Assembly: GCA_013180625.2 (NCBI GenBank)
Contig: SNVD02001362.1
Coordinates: 1,417,543 to 1,481,542 of the forward strand
Source: Boswellia sacra
Lineage: Eukaryota > Streptophyta > Magnoliopsida > Sapindales > Burseraceae
Direction of reading: 5' to 3'
DNA: 64,000 nt
Shown here: positions 45,940 through 58,199 of the stretch, piece after piece
Numbering within the stretch: position 1 is the stretch's first letter
Layout: every line of letters begins with the position of its first letter
The notes under the pieces: generated by a model
What the model saw: only the letters and a program-made list of their open reading frames with translations
Told to the model about the DNA's origin: nothing
Databases searched by the model: none
Translations under genes and position numbers: made by a program

Positions 45940-48475
45940 CTACTGAAACCTTCCTTCTAGCAATGATATCTCTGATGAATGCAACTTGATGTCTATGTGT
46001 TTGGTTCTCACATGATACATTTGATTTTTGGTCAAATGTATTGCATTTTGGTTATCACAAAACACTTTTACCTTGTCTTGATTCATACCAAATTCACCAA
46101 CAAGCCCTTGCAACCATAATGCTTCTTTTACAGCCTCCGTAGTCGCAATATATTCTGCCTCAGTTGTTGAAAGAGCCATAACTGACTGCAAATTGGCTTT
46201 CCAACTAACGATGCAAACCAAACAATGTGAACATATAACCGGTTAATGACCTTTTTTTATCAAGGTCACCCACAAAATCTGCATCCACATAACCCATCAA
46301 CTTTTCATCCACATCCTTGCTCCTTTCATACACTAACACGTAGCTTGAAGTACCATTGAGATACTTAAATATCCATTTGATTGCTTCCTAATGTTTTCTA
46401 CTTGGATTCGTCATGAAACAACTCACCAAGTTAGCTATATATGCCAAGTCCGGTCTCGTACATAACATGAGTACATCAAACTCCCAACAACACTTGCATA
46501 AGGGATTTTGGCTATCTCCTCTTTCTCAATATCTGTAGTAGGAAACTGTGTCGACAAAACTTTAAAATAAGATGCCAAAGGAGTCTGCACCTTCTTTGCA
46601 CCAGTCATGTTAAACTTCTCAAGCATCTTGAAGGTGTAGTCACCGTGAGATAGAAATAATAAACCTGTATCTTTATCTCTATTGATCTTCATCCCTAAGA
46701 TCTTCTTAGCACAAACCAAATTTTTAATATCAAATTCTTTGTTCAGTTGTTGTTTTAGTTTTCGAATTTCTTCCATGTTCGTTAATGTAATCAGCATGTC
46801 ATCAACATATAATAGCAAGAAAATCCCAACTCCATTTTTCAACCACTTGACGTACACACAACTTTCATATTTACTTCTAGCATACCCATGTTTGATCACG
46901 AAATCATCAAACTTCAAATACCATTGCCTTGGTGACTATTTGAGGCCGTATAAGGATTTCTTCAACACACCTTGTCTTCGCTTCCTACTTTTACAAAACC
47001 CTCTGGTTATGCCATCACAATCCTCTCCTCCAAATTACCATAAAGGAACGTGGTTTTGACGTCCATTTGTTCTAACTCCATATCAAACTGGTTTATTAGA
47101 ACCAGTAGCACTCTAATCGATGTGAGTTTTATGACTGGAGAGAAAACCTCATTGAAATCAATGCCCTCCCTTTGTGTAAATCCTTTCGCCACTAGCCTAG
47201 CCTTGTACCTAGGCTTTTCTTCCCTACAAGCATCTTCTTTTTGTTTGAAAACCCATTTGCAACCTATTACCATCTATCTAGTAGTGTTATCAACCAAAAT
47301 CTAGGTACGATTCTTATTCAAAGAATCCATTTCTTCCATCATTGCTTGCTGCCAATGATTTCTATCTCTATAAGCCATCACTTCCATACAGTTTCTAGGC
47401 TTATTACCATCAATCTCCTCTGATATTGACGATGCCAAAACTATAAGATCAGCGTATATATACCTTACCGGTGATGCCACTGTCCTCCTAGCACGATCTC
47501 TTGCCAGTTGATAGTTTCTCAAGTCAACAGATGTTAATCCGTTTCACCTGCCCCTTCCTTTTGAGAATCTTCAGCCTCATGGAGCTCCACCTTAGTCCCA
47601 ACACTATCTGCATCTCTAGCAACATCACTAGGTATTGACTGAGGTTTTGAACAGCCCCTAAAGTAGAACTTCGATTCTCTAAAGGTGACATCTCTGCTTG
47701 TGAAACACTTCGAACCATTAGACCCTTGCCATCACAATCTGTACCCTTTCACACCTTCTGGATAGCTGACAAAAATGCATTTCCTTGCCCTCGGCTCAAG
47801 CTTGTCTTTTTTGATATGTGCGTATGCCACACAACCAAACACTTTTAAATGACTATAGCTCAGAGGCGAACCTATCCACACTTCTTCGAGTGTCTTGAAG
47901 CTAATAGCCGCTGATGGACACCCATTAATCAAGTATACTACTGTGTTGACTAATTCTCTCCAAAATTTCTTGGGTAACCCAACGCTCAATAACATACATC
48001 TCACCCTCTCAAGAAGCGTTCGATTCATCCTTCCAACTAAGCCATTTTGTTGTAGTGTACCAGGTACCGATTTGTGCCTTACCACTCCCTCATTATTACA
48101 AAAGCTGTTGAACTCTTCATTCAAGAACTCCAAACCATTATCAGTTTTAAGTTTCTGAACTTTTCTACCTGTTTGGACTTCAACCATCTTTTTCCAATGC
48201 TTAAATTTTTAGAGTGCCTTGTCCTTACTCTTCAAGATGTATGCCCATACCTTCCTTGAGCAGTTATCAATTATGGACATAAAGTATCTTCCTGCACCTA
48301 AAGTTGCATATTTAGATGGACCCCATAGATTTGAATGGGCATAATTGAGAGTTTCTTTCCTTGTATAAGATGAGAAAGCAAATTTTACCCAAGTCGATTT
48401 GCCAAAAACGCAATGCTCACAAAACTCTAATTTTTCCAACTTATCGTCACACAATAGTCCCTGCTTCTATAGTTG
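45940..48475 (-). pseudogene. Tork-like pol relic (integrase, RT, RNase H)
   Basis: Read on the minus strand. The pre-integrase zinc end CEHCVFGKSTWVKF lies near 48415. The integrase core has KLKTDNGLEFLNEEF (catalytic Asp) and LQQNGLVGRMNRTLLE, where NG.A/VE is expected; Gly replaces the catalytic Glu. RT starts with HWQQAMMEEMDSL and WVFKQKED, then ARLVAKGFTQREGIDFNEVF, and the catalytic box LLLYVDDMLI lies near 46810. RNase H has SVMALSTTEAEYIATTEAVK and HVRTKHIDIKLH near 45990-46200. Stops or frame changes near 47275, 47523, 47730, 48208 and 46920 disable it. Confidence 0.85.
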
Positions 48476-48621
48476 TTAAAGCCCCCTTTCACTCACATGA
48501 CCAAGCCTCTTATACCACAAGTAGGCTTTATCATCTATGACTGACACCGAGCCTACTTCTCCAATTATAGTGCTGTCTTGGAGAATATACAAACCGTTTT
48601 TCTCATAACTTTCATTACCAC

Positions 48622-49775
48622 CTAGGATCCTCTTATAACTTTCAAGATGCCATTCTTCCCTTTGTAACTGCAGCCATTGGAATCCAGCGTATCGAGTGAA
48701 ATCAAATTCTGCTTCAACTCTAGAATACGCCTCACAGCCATCAAAACTCTTTCCATGCCATCATGAGTTTTTATTCGAATTGACCCTATGCCCACCATGC
48801 TACAAGCTTTGTTGTCACCCAACAAAACTTTTTCGCCGTCAATCTTCTCATAAGACTCAAACCAACTTCTATTTGGTATCATGTGGAACGAACAACCGGA
48901 ATCCAAAACCCATTGCTTCTCTAAGTTTTTCGTAGTCACGACTAGCATATCTGAACTCTCATATCCATACTCTACAATTACAGCATCACCCTTTTTTGGT
49001 TCTTTTCCTTTGTCATTCTTTTTCCTTTTGGGACAAAGCCTTATAATATGCCCCTCTTCGTGACAGTAGAAGCATTTTACAGTTTTCTTCCCCTTTGACT
49101 TCGATCTTGAGTGCGACTTACCTTTGTAATCACGTTTGTCACTCCTACCTCTAACATACAGCCTTTCACCTGAGTGTTCACCCAACTTGTTCTTCCTTTG
49201 GAGATCTTTAGAATTCAATGCACCAATCACATCATCAAGTGACAAAGTTTCCTTACCATGCTTCAAAATATCTGCTCATATGATTTTGGAAGGGAATGTA
49301 ACAACACTAAAGTTTCATCCTCATCATCATATTCTATTTGTATATTTTCTAAATCTAAGCATAGTTTGTTAAATTCATCAATGTGGTCTTGCAAGTTCTT
49401 ATCCTCAGCTATTTTGAAAGTGAAGAATTTTGCCATTAAATACAACCTACTCGACAAATTTTTTGTCATATAATGACTTTCAAGCTTTATCCATACCTCA
49501 ACCACAGTTTTTATCTGAGAGACTTGCCTCGTCACCTTGTCACTCAAGTAGAGATTTTACGTGTTGTAGGCCCTCTTCATGATATCACTTCTCTTTTCAG
49601 CGCTGTAATTTTCCAGCATCGAGCGACAGCCCTCAAGAGCTTCATTTATTCCCAGGTTGCCTAACAAGGCTAACAACATCCTCATCCTCCAAATAGCAAA
49701 GTCACTAATACCATCAAACTTCTCAATATCATACTTGCTAGCTGATGTAGCCATCATAGGAATTTCTTCAAACAC
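48622..49775 (-). pseudogene. Tork-like gag and protease relic
   Basis: On the minus strand gag starts near 49775 or at its internal Met (MATSASKYDIEKFDG), followed by FAIWRMRM and, after breaks near 49557 and 49263, VVEVWIKLESHYMTKNLSSR, the standard copia gag core. A CCHC knuckle CFYCHEEGHIIRLC lies near 49025-49068. The protease motif WVLDSGCSFHM follows near 48910 with an intact DSG. The adjoining ISLDTLDSNGCSYKGKNG segment begins the pre-integrase domain. The largest unbroken piece (48622-49266) spans knuckle and protease. Confidence 0.82.
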
Positions 49776-49888
49776 CTCTCATACTACGTAGCTACAAGTT
49801 AGGACTTTTATCGAACACCTATTATGCTGAGAACTTCTGGCCACCAAAGACCCCAAGTAACCGAAACAAGACTTTGATACCAATTCGT

Positions 49889-50575
49889 TGTGAAGAAGAG
49901 AGGCACACATACTCACAATTAGCTTATTGCAGAATTAATCTAGAAGATTAAACACACACCCAAGCAAAAATAAAGCAAAGTAAGAACATAAGGACACAAG
50001 GATTTATACTGGTTTAGACCATAATATGTGATCCTACATCCAGTTGCTGATGATGATCAATCCACTATGGTAAAAACAAAGAGATACAAGAGTGTTTACA
50101 AGGACAACTAGAAGAAATTTAGCCTTTTACACTCCAAGAAGGCTTCTAATCTCTCTAAACCCTAACCCTCTTTATTTTCTCTCTTTTTAGCTCTTTTAGA
50201 ACTCTCTTACACTGAAAAACATGTCCCCTTTTTATAGTCCAAGGCTTATAGGTCGTTTACTTGTATAACTAGAAATCCTATTTTGACTAGGAAACAGTAC
50301 CGTGCTCCTGCACAACATTACCGGTGCAGGTGCACGAACTTTCTACCTAGAAAATTCGCAAACCCAGAATCCGCACCACTACACCAAATGATCCACGCCA
50401 CTGCACCAAGTGATCCATGTCGTTGTGCCAACTTTCTGTTTTCACATGTCTAATACTGCTTTTGATGTAGATTTTGGCACCCCGACGCAGCTCCAGTTGC
50501 GTTCCTGCGCAATTTTTGTACTACACTACCCCATTTTTCTACCTGTAGTACACAAGTTGAGCCACAGCCTTCACA
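49889..50575 (-). repeat. 5' LTR of the Tork-like element
   Basis: Direct repeat of 45110-45752. On the minus strand a TATA-like CTATAAAAAGGGG box lies near 50225-50237. Compared with its partner it has an extra duplicated segment near 50385-50420. Confidence 0.82.
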
Positions 50576-51577
50576 TAGTGACATGATTAGTTTCTTAAAT
50601 TAATGTTCAGTAGGTTTTCTTATCTACTAAAGATGAGCTTCAAACTTTCAAGTCTTTTTTTATTGTTAAATGCCGAGTTATTGCTCAATTAGATAACAAT
50701 TGTTTTTTTTTTAATAATAGACTAAGGGGTGACTACTTTTTTATCTGAAATTTGAATGGATATGAATTTGACTTAAATCTAAATATATTTGAATATAAAT
50801 GTCTGAATGATATGTTTGTTTTTTATTTTTTAAGTTCTGATAATAAGTCTAGGGGGCGATTCTTTTTTATATGAAATACGAATAGGTCTGAATTAAGTTG
50901 AAATCTGAATGGGACTGAATATAAAAATATTAATGATATGTTTGTTTTCTATTTTAACATCTAAATTAAAATGTTTAAAAACGAATGGTTTTGCACATAT
51001 ATCCCTATTTATATATATTATTTCCACTTCTGATTTTATTTCACATAGTAAAAATATTTGCATACTAAAATTTATTATGAATCTAATTTATTTAAATGTG
51101 TATAATTGGATACATAAATTATTTTTTCTAAAAGAATTTGATATATAAATAATGTAAATGAAAAAAAAATAATTTAAAAAATATATAGAGAAACATGATA
51201 TAATTTAAAAATAAATAATAATGTTTCAAAATTAAAATATTATGCCATGTATAAATTATTCATAAATGAATTTTATAAGGGTGTTTAAGAGAATTATAGA
51301 AGTAATAAATGATTCAAATATTTAGATGAAATCTATAATTTTTAGCTTTTCTCATCCAGATGAAAATGTCTTAGATCAAGTCTTAAGTCAAAAAAAAAAA
51401 AAAAACAAGCATCATGAAAATATCTGAAATTTGAGAATAAGTTAAATTTAGTCTTCAGACTAAAAAATAATCAACCTTTTAAGTTGTCTGTTTTTAATGG
51501 CTAAAAACATTTGAAAGCTAATAATTTGACATATACCTTGTATTCTACATTGTAAATGTTATATAAACATATGTTAT
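50576..51577. other. AT-rich spacer holding a probable MITE
   Basis: Between the two copia elements. Two direct copies of a unit with 'gaatgatatgtttgtttt' lie at about 50711-50835 and 50846-50970. The left end AGGGGTGACTACTTTTTTATCTGAA resembles, within its first 20 or so bases, the reverse complement of about 51455-51482, so a non-autonomous DNA element of about 750 bp (roughly 50727-51482) is likely. No target duplication is assigned. Confidence 0.4.
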
Positions 51578-52148
51578 TGTAATTTAAACTACTTGTGGAA
51601 GCAGTTCTATTCAAGAAATTAACAATTAGATGATGGAAACAATGAGCAAGAAAAATAAAGCAAATAAAAGCAAAACAAAAGACAAAAGATTTATAATGGT
51701 TAGCTAATCAATCCTACATCCACTTTTGAGATCTTTGCAGCAACTTTATTCAAACAACAATGAAGAACAAATATAAGGAATATGAGCAACAATTACAAGG
51801 ATTCCCAAGCCTCACACCTCTCTCACACACATATACCCCAAGATAACTAACAATCTATGATGTATGCTCTCAAGGAAGGCAAACCATAAAGCTCTCCTAC
51901 TTCGACCAAGCACTCACATGTTTAAGGCTATTTATATAAGCCTTTGGACCACTTTTCGTAGCCTAATAATGAGAAATCAAAGCATTTCCTAGTATAGTTC
52001 TATAATAATTGCTTCGTATCTATTGAGAAATAATATTCCAATCAAACCCATATTTCCTAGTTTGATATTTTCCCAATTATTAGCCAATCGTAAATAATCT
52101 TATATTGCTTAATATTCCTAATTCACCAAGACAAAGCCACCAATCACA
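51578..52148 (-). repeat. 3' LTR of the deleted copia element
   Basis: Direct repeat of 53766-54357. The left boundary (TGTAATTTAAA) is less certain because of divergence. On the minus strand a TATATAAATAG box lies near 51929. Confidence 0.75.
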
Positions 52149-52349
52149 ATTCTCCCCCTTGGTTTTATCTCCAACCATGTTGATTCATTATTCTAGAAGG
52201 ACAAAATCTAGAAGCTATGGCGCTGCAACTCTTTGCTCTGGAAAAATTCAATCCAGCTTAAATACTACATGATTTTAGCTTCCATCATTTTTTAGTTCAA
52301 TTGCTACACTCTATCACCCCCTAAAGGCACTAAGTGCTTTGATTTGAAC

Positions 52350-53730
52350 CAAGTCCAATCAATGCTTGAAATTGCTAATTATCATACCAAATCTTTCCAG
52401 CACCTTTTTAACATAACCTTCCTATTGTGCTTCATCTATTCCACTAGCTTTTTTATCACCATCTGATTTGTTGTCAAAGGACTCCACCTCAATATCAAAT
52501 AGGTTTTTCCCACTAGCAATATCGGATGCCTTTTCATTCTTTGGGAACTTATTCTTATTAAACTCCAAATCCCCAATCAAATAATACAAACCATTACTCA
52601 ATTTACCTTCCATTAATAGTCATAGCACCTTAATAATCTTAATGTAGCCATTCTCTATCTTAACTACATATCCAAAACTATCAAGCACTCTAAGACATGT
52701 CAAGTTCCTTTTCAATTCAGGGACATACCTCACATTACTGAGATAACAATTACAACCATCAAACATTCGAAGCTTGATCGAGCCAAACCTAGCTATTTTG
52801 CAAGCCTTGTTGTTGCCAAGACGAATAGTTCCCACTGTCTTTTCTTCAAAGCATTGAAACCAATCCCTACGTAGACTCACATGGAACAAATAGCAAGAAT
52901 AAAGAATCCACTCTTTTAGCTTTTAATTAACGAACATACCAAAACCTTTACAGATTCATATCCTTTAGAAGCCACAAAAACATCTCCATGCTCAGATTTC
53001 TTATCTCCTTGTTGCTTCAATCTCACTAGGTGCTCTCTTCTAAAATGTTTCATATTCTTATAGTAATGAGGCCTCAACATTGATTTGTCAAACTCCTTTG
53101 ATGACGATGATCAGTGCTTACCCTTGTTGCCTTTAATAATAAATGCTTCATTAATGCTCCTAGTACTCGACATCTTCTTTTTAGCCTTTAACTCCATCTC
53201 TTTGGACCAAATGGAAGCAATTCTTCCATGGTTAAAGACTCATAACCATACTTAAAGGTATCTCTCAGTTGATTGTAAGTCGTTGGTAAAGAATTTAGTA
53301 AGATCATTGCTTGATTTTTCCTTATCGATCTTTTCATCAATTTTTCCAGATCAATGGCTACTCTGTTGAAATCATCAATGCTCCTCTTTTCTTGTATCTC
53401 ATACCTAAACAGTTTTGACTTCAAATATATTTGGTTTGTTAAAGATTTCATCATATATAGACTCCCTAACTTTAACCAAATCCTAATTACAGTTGTCACC
53501 TTCGAAACCTGCCTTAGCACATTGTTACTCAGATGTAGGACAATTGTACTATATGTTGTCTCTAACATCTCTTGTTTTTGCTTTGCATTCATTGTGGTCG
53601 TTATTTTATTCAGACCACCTAAGGCCTAAGCTACCTTCTGCTGGACCAGTATAGCTCTCATCCTTCTACACCAAATGCCAAAATCACTTTTGCCATTAAA
53701 TTGTTCTATCTCAAACTTTGTTACAGACAT
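52350..53730 (-). pseudogene. copia gag-protease relic fused by deletion to RT tail
   Basis: On the minus strand a start at 53730 (MSVTKFEIEQFNGKSDFGIW) begins gag; a stop lies near 53630 and the core continues as VIRIWLKLGSLYMMKSLTNQ in frame 53188-53592. Around 52620-52889 lies the protease-downstream segment (VGTIRLGNNKACKI...VRYVPELKRNLTCLRVLDSFG). The next frame starts MEGKLSNGLYYLIGDLEF, the pre-integrase 'LY.L.G' motif, and runs quickly into acidic sequence and YVKKVLERFGM, a motif from the end of copia RT. About 2.5 kb normally lying between these motifs is absent. Confidence 0.75.
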
Positions 53731-53765
53731 CTGAGATTCAAGAACCAAACTCTAATACTAATCAT

Positions 53766-54357
53766 TGTGATTTCAAGTACTCGGGAAAACTGTTCTATAC
53801 AAGAAATTAACAAGTTAGATGATGGAGACAAAAACAAAACAAAAGACACAAGATTTATAGTGGTTTAGCTAATCAAAGCCTATGTCTACTTTGGAGATCT
53901 CTGTTGTAACTTTATTCAATCAACAACAAAGAAGAAATACAAGGAATATGAGTTGCAATTACATGGATTCCCAAGCCTTACAAATCTCTCACACACATAT
54001 ACGCCAAAATAACTAACAATCTATGACATATGGTCTCGAGGAGGGCAAACTGTGAATCTCTCTTGCTTCCGCCAAGCACTCAGATGTCCAAGGCTATTTA
54101 TATAATCCTTTGGACCATTTTTCCTAGCCTAATCATGAGAAATCAAAGCCTTTCCTAGTCCAATTATGTAATAACTGCTTTTCCTATTGTTGTCTTATTG
54201 TGTAATCATAAGTATCAAAGACTTTCCTGTTAAGAAACGATATTCCAATCAAACCTATATTTCCTAATTTGATATTTTCCAATTTGATTATTTCCCAATC
54301 CTAAATAATCCTATATTTAAATATTCCTAGTTCACTTAGAGAAAACCACCAATCACA
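53766..54357 (-). repeat. 5' LTR of the deleted copia element
   Basis: Direct repeat of 51578-52148, with a local insertion near 54185-54230. Confidence 0.8.
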
Positions 54358-55172
54358 TATGTAAATAATTAATACTACATCGTAAAAATTAGAATACTAT
54401 AGTGCCATAAAAAATTATATTGTTAATTAATTTGTCTCATACATAATGTGAAATTTTTTTAATTGCTATGTAATTGGAAAATAACAAATGAGTATTCAAA
54501 AAATTATTTTAATAATAGTATAATTAAAAATAAAGGATTAATTTGATGTTTGAAAGAGTTGATTTGCAATTTGATCTGGCAAAAGATTTAGAATAATGGG
54601 AATCAATCAAAATTATCGAGGGTATTTTAGAGCATAAGAAATAGATAATCCATTCAGATACTTTTCTATGCATATAAAAGCTACAAAATATAGCTATAAT
54701 TATTTGAGAAAAAGTGTCCAATCCCAAAAACAATCACCATAAAAAAGCTAAAGTTTGAGATTTAGTAAAATTTAGACTTAAGATGGAAAAACCATTAGTC
54801 CCTTAGCCTCAAAAAATTTAGCATTATATTAAAGCTTAATATTAAGTTTGGCCTTGTTCCTCTTTTGCGCAGGTGGGGTTTACGTTGTTCAAGGTTACTA
54901 CTTCATTTTTAAGAAGGATTTAGCATAGATGTTGTATGTCTTTCCTAATATGTCCAAGAACTACCGTAATATTGTCAATGACTTAGAAAATTCTATTGCT
55001 CCTTATTTTCTTGATCAACGTATTCTTGATTTTCTTTCCTATTTACAACTATTTAATTCGTATTAATTGCGCAACGATATTCATGATCATCAAATACTGT
55101 ATCTATGAGCTTTTATATATGTGATTAATTTGAGCTTCTTGCTTAAATATGTTAAGGTTTCTCTCTCTCTGT
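54358..55172. other. AT-rich intergenic DNA
   Basis: No gene, transposon terminus or RNA gene is recognised. Confidence 0.5.
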
Positions 55173-55376
55173 GTGTAGGGAGGGGATATTTTAAGACAAA
55201 TTTTTTACACAATTTATAGCCATTAATCTCATAAAATTCAATGTTTGAGATTGAAAGTTAACAAGATGCATTTAATATTATTGTCAAGTCATCAATCATC
55301 TCAGCTATTGGATTTTATAGATTAGCGGTTAGAAAATTGTGTCTAATCTTGTGTTAAATATCCCCTCCCACACATA
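55173..55376. repeat. Foldback MITE
   Basis: Ends TGTAGGGAGGGGATATTT and, reversed, TGTGGGAGGGGATATTTA form inverted repeats that extend imperfectly through most of the roughly 200-bp unit. TG/AC simple repeats flank both sides and hide any target duplication. Confidence 0.65.
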
Positions 55377-55390
55377 CACACACACACATA

Positions 55391-55565
55391 GCAATAAATC
55401 TTTTGACATAAAACTAGACACAAGTGTCAAATTATTGATCTACAAAATCCAATGTTGAGATGATTCATTAATTCATAGTATTAAATGCACTTGTTGACTT
55501 CTAATCTTAATTAGATTTTACAAGATCAATGGCAATAAATTTGTGTTAATAAATTTGATAGATGT
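55391..55565. repeat. Second, inverted and diverged copy of the foldback MITE
   Basis: Shared phrases such as 'aaaatccaatgttgagatgatt' cores, 'attaaatgca' and 'gatcaatggcaataaattt' align with the reverse complement of 55185-55350. The outer ends are degraded. Confidence 0.5.
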
Positions 55566-56327
55566 ATATATCTTCTTTTAGATCAAATACTTACTATTGG
55601 ATGAATGAAAAACAATATTTTAGATATGATGACACATGAACCAAAACTATATTTATTAAGAATCCTTTTTATTTAATATTTTATAATTTCTTTTCTCTTT
55701 CATATGTTATATTTTTAATTTTCTTCTCTTGCTTCTCTCATCATTACTCAACTCCTCTCTCCTTTCTTCTCAATAAACGTAACTTCAGTAAGAAAAATAC
55801 TTTTCTCTCCTCTATAATCTAGTCATATCTTTCTGTCCTCTCTCTTCATCCACATCAAGTAAATTGAATAATTAAAGAAAAAGTCTTTTCAAGTTAATCA
55901 ACTTGTCTCTCCCCATATTACTCAACTTCTCAACATCTCATTTTATTTTGAACCTAATATCTCATTATTACTCAACTTCTTTCTCGTCTCTCTTCCTTCT
56001 TCTCCACATCGTAATTTCAGTTGAAAAAAAAAATTCAGTGCTCATCATTACTCAATTCATCTCTTTTATTTCTTATCTTTACAATTCCTAATCTGTTACG
56101 ATTATAAAAACAATGGATTTTGTAGCTGAATGGCTAAGCAACTCTTTTTACAACTCTTTTTTGGTTTCATTTGCAACTTTTTTTACATGATTTGCAACTT
56201 TTTTTACCAAAAAAAAAGTTGGATAGGTAAAGCTGTTGCACTATAGCATGATTAAAAAAAAATCCCACCTCACTTGATCAAAAATGCTCTTTTCACAATT
56301 CTTAATCTCATAACAAATAGTAATAAA
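55566..56327. other. Pyrimidine-rich intergenic DNA
   Basis: CT-rich plus-strand sequence (about 55690-56090) with repeated 'attactcaact(t/c)' phrases. No gene is recognised; the short frame at 55903-56091 is low complexity. Confidence 0.5.
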
Positions 56328-56618
56328 CACTACAAGAAAAATACTCATATTCGACGGTTTTTGGCCGCCAAATAAGTATATATTTGGCAGTCTTTGAAAC
56401 ACCACCAATGGCACCGTCAAACATAGTCAATTTGACGGTCGGTCAACCTACCAAATGTACACCTGACTATACTTGGCGGTTTTTGGCCGTCAAGTATAAT
56501 AGGTTTAAAAATTAAAAAAAAAATATACTTGACGGTTTTTGACCTCCAAGTATAATAGTTTTAAAAATTTAAAAAAATATATACTTGGTAGTTTTTAGCC
56601 GCCAAGTATTTAAAAAAA
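56328..56618 (+). mobile_element. CACTA 5' terminus, truncated copy 1
   Basis: Starts CACTACAAGAAAAA, the En/Spm (CACTA) terminal sequence, followed by four subterminal units of the type ACTTGGCGGTTTTTGGCCG(T/C)CAAGTA, partly palindromic. It is cut off by the next CACTA terminus at 56619. No partner 3' end of this type is seen. Confidence 0.7.
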
Positions 56619-57253
56619 CACTACAAGAAAAATGAGAATAGATGACTGACACTTTATGAAAAAAATCATTATATCATAAAAAGATGATGGAGTCGTGATA
56701 GAATTATGATTTATCAGACAATTAATGATGTACTTGTGATATATTTTTATCTATCAAGAATTGATGATAGACTAGTGATAGAAATTAACTCTATCAAAAC
56801 CTTTATGATAGAAATTTTTTATTGACCGTGTTTGACCAAATTTTAAATTAATATTTTATTAAAAAATCTCAGTAAATGCCTTAAAAAAACCTAGAGTGAA
56901 TTGCTTTTCATTTACCTCCAACAAAACTTTCCCCCCACACCATCCATTTCAACCCCAATATTTTTTTCTTTATTCTTTTTGCCTTTACCTTTTGCATTTT
57001 CACTACAATGAAAATTAGCTCTATTCATTATTTTTTTTTTACAATTTAAAAAAATACTTGTCTCATTTACACACACACATATACATACATGATAAAAGAT
57101 AAATACTATTTTATCAATGTTTATTTTCATTCTTTTATTTCTCACGCTTTCCCTCTTGACATGTGATTTTACTTTTCTTAGAACCTAAAAGAACAAGTAA
57201 ATTACCTATTCTGATTAGGGTTATTGAGTGTTACTCGTTTTTCTTCACGTCAT

Positions 57254-57490
57254 CACTACAAGAAAAATGGGATACAGTAACATGACGTTTGCAACGTGCA
57301 TTGGTTGCACGTTGCAAAAGCCCTTTTTTGACAACGTGCGCCCCATGCATGTTGCGAAAAATGATTTTTAGCAACATGCAACATATGCACGTTGCTGAAA
57401 GACTATATCGCAACGTGCATTTTCTGCACGTTGCAAAAAGTGTTGAATTTAGCAACGTGCATATGCTGCACGTTGCGAAAAGTTTTGCTC
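57254..57490 (+). mobile_element. CACTA 5' terminus, truncated copy 3
   Basis: CACTACAAGAAAAATGGG at 57254 is followed by eight to nine GCAACGTGCA / TGCACGTTGC units, alternating in orientation as palindromic pairs, up to about 57480. This subterminal motif differs from the two other CACTA ends nearby. The rest of this element is not identified. Confidence 0.65.
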
Positions 57491-58199
57491 TTATGAATTT
57501 AATTTTTAATAATTAAATATTAAAATCAAGAAAATGTAATTTTTATATTAGTAACTTAAAAAAGTCTTCTTAAACTATTAAAAGATAATTAAAATTACTT
57601 TGAATTTTAAATGTTATGGAAAATTATTTTAAATGTTATGGAAAATTACACTAATTGAGTAATTTCATATTTTGAAATTAAATAAAATTAAAAATTAAAA
57701 ATATAAGAATATTAATTAAATAATATAATTGTATGTTTAAATATAAATTTAAATATTTTTAACAATATTTAAATAAAAAGATAATATTATTTTCTATATA
57801 AAATAATGATTTTTAAATATAAATTTTTTAATGTCGAAATTGTATGAAATAAATTAAATTATTATACGATGAAATCACACCATATTTTTTTTTGTAAAAT
57901 TAAGAAAGTAAAAATGTCAAATTAAATTTTATTTTGAAATAATATAACTAGTACAAGAAAGAAAATGACATACTTAGCATAAACTTTTTTATTAAGAAAA
58001 GGGACAGCTATTTCTAATACAAAAATTACTAAAACTGCGTTGTTTTGATACCTTTTTCTTTATAAAGAAAGAGAAATGATGTCGTTTTGGCTAAAAATAG
58101 GGGTACATAATAAATGAAGATTGATCTTCTCTTTAAACCCGAATGCAGAAAACCTAAAATCAATTTCCCCAACTTTGCGCCTTTTCTCTTGGTTTCTCC

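Larger units (their letters stand above)
45110..50575 (-). mobile_element. Ty1-copia retrotransposon (Tork-like), full-length, decayed
   Basis: Terminal repeats of about 643 and 687 bp carry TGTGAAG...CTTCACA ends (CTTCATA in one copy). On the minus strand the primer-binding site TTGGTATCAAAG lies just inside the LTR near 49882, and a purine-rich 'aaagtggagatt' lies before the other LTR near 45755. Domains gag, protease, integrase, RT and RNase H read right to left. I find no clean 5-bp target duplication (flanks TGTGT and TAGTG). Confidence 0.85.
51578..54357 (-). mobile_element. Internally deleted Ty1-copia element (gag-only derivative)
   Basis: LTRs at 51578-52148 and 53766-54357 have TGTGATT...AATCACA-type ends. 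On the minus strand a purine tract 'aaccaagggggagaat' precedes the 3' LTR. The degenerate primer-binding region is near 53750-53765. The interior is only about 1.6 kb. It holds gag, the protease/pre-integrase start and a short tail of RT, with integrase and most of RT missing. No clean target duplication is found. Confidence 0.8.
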
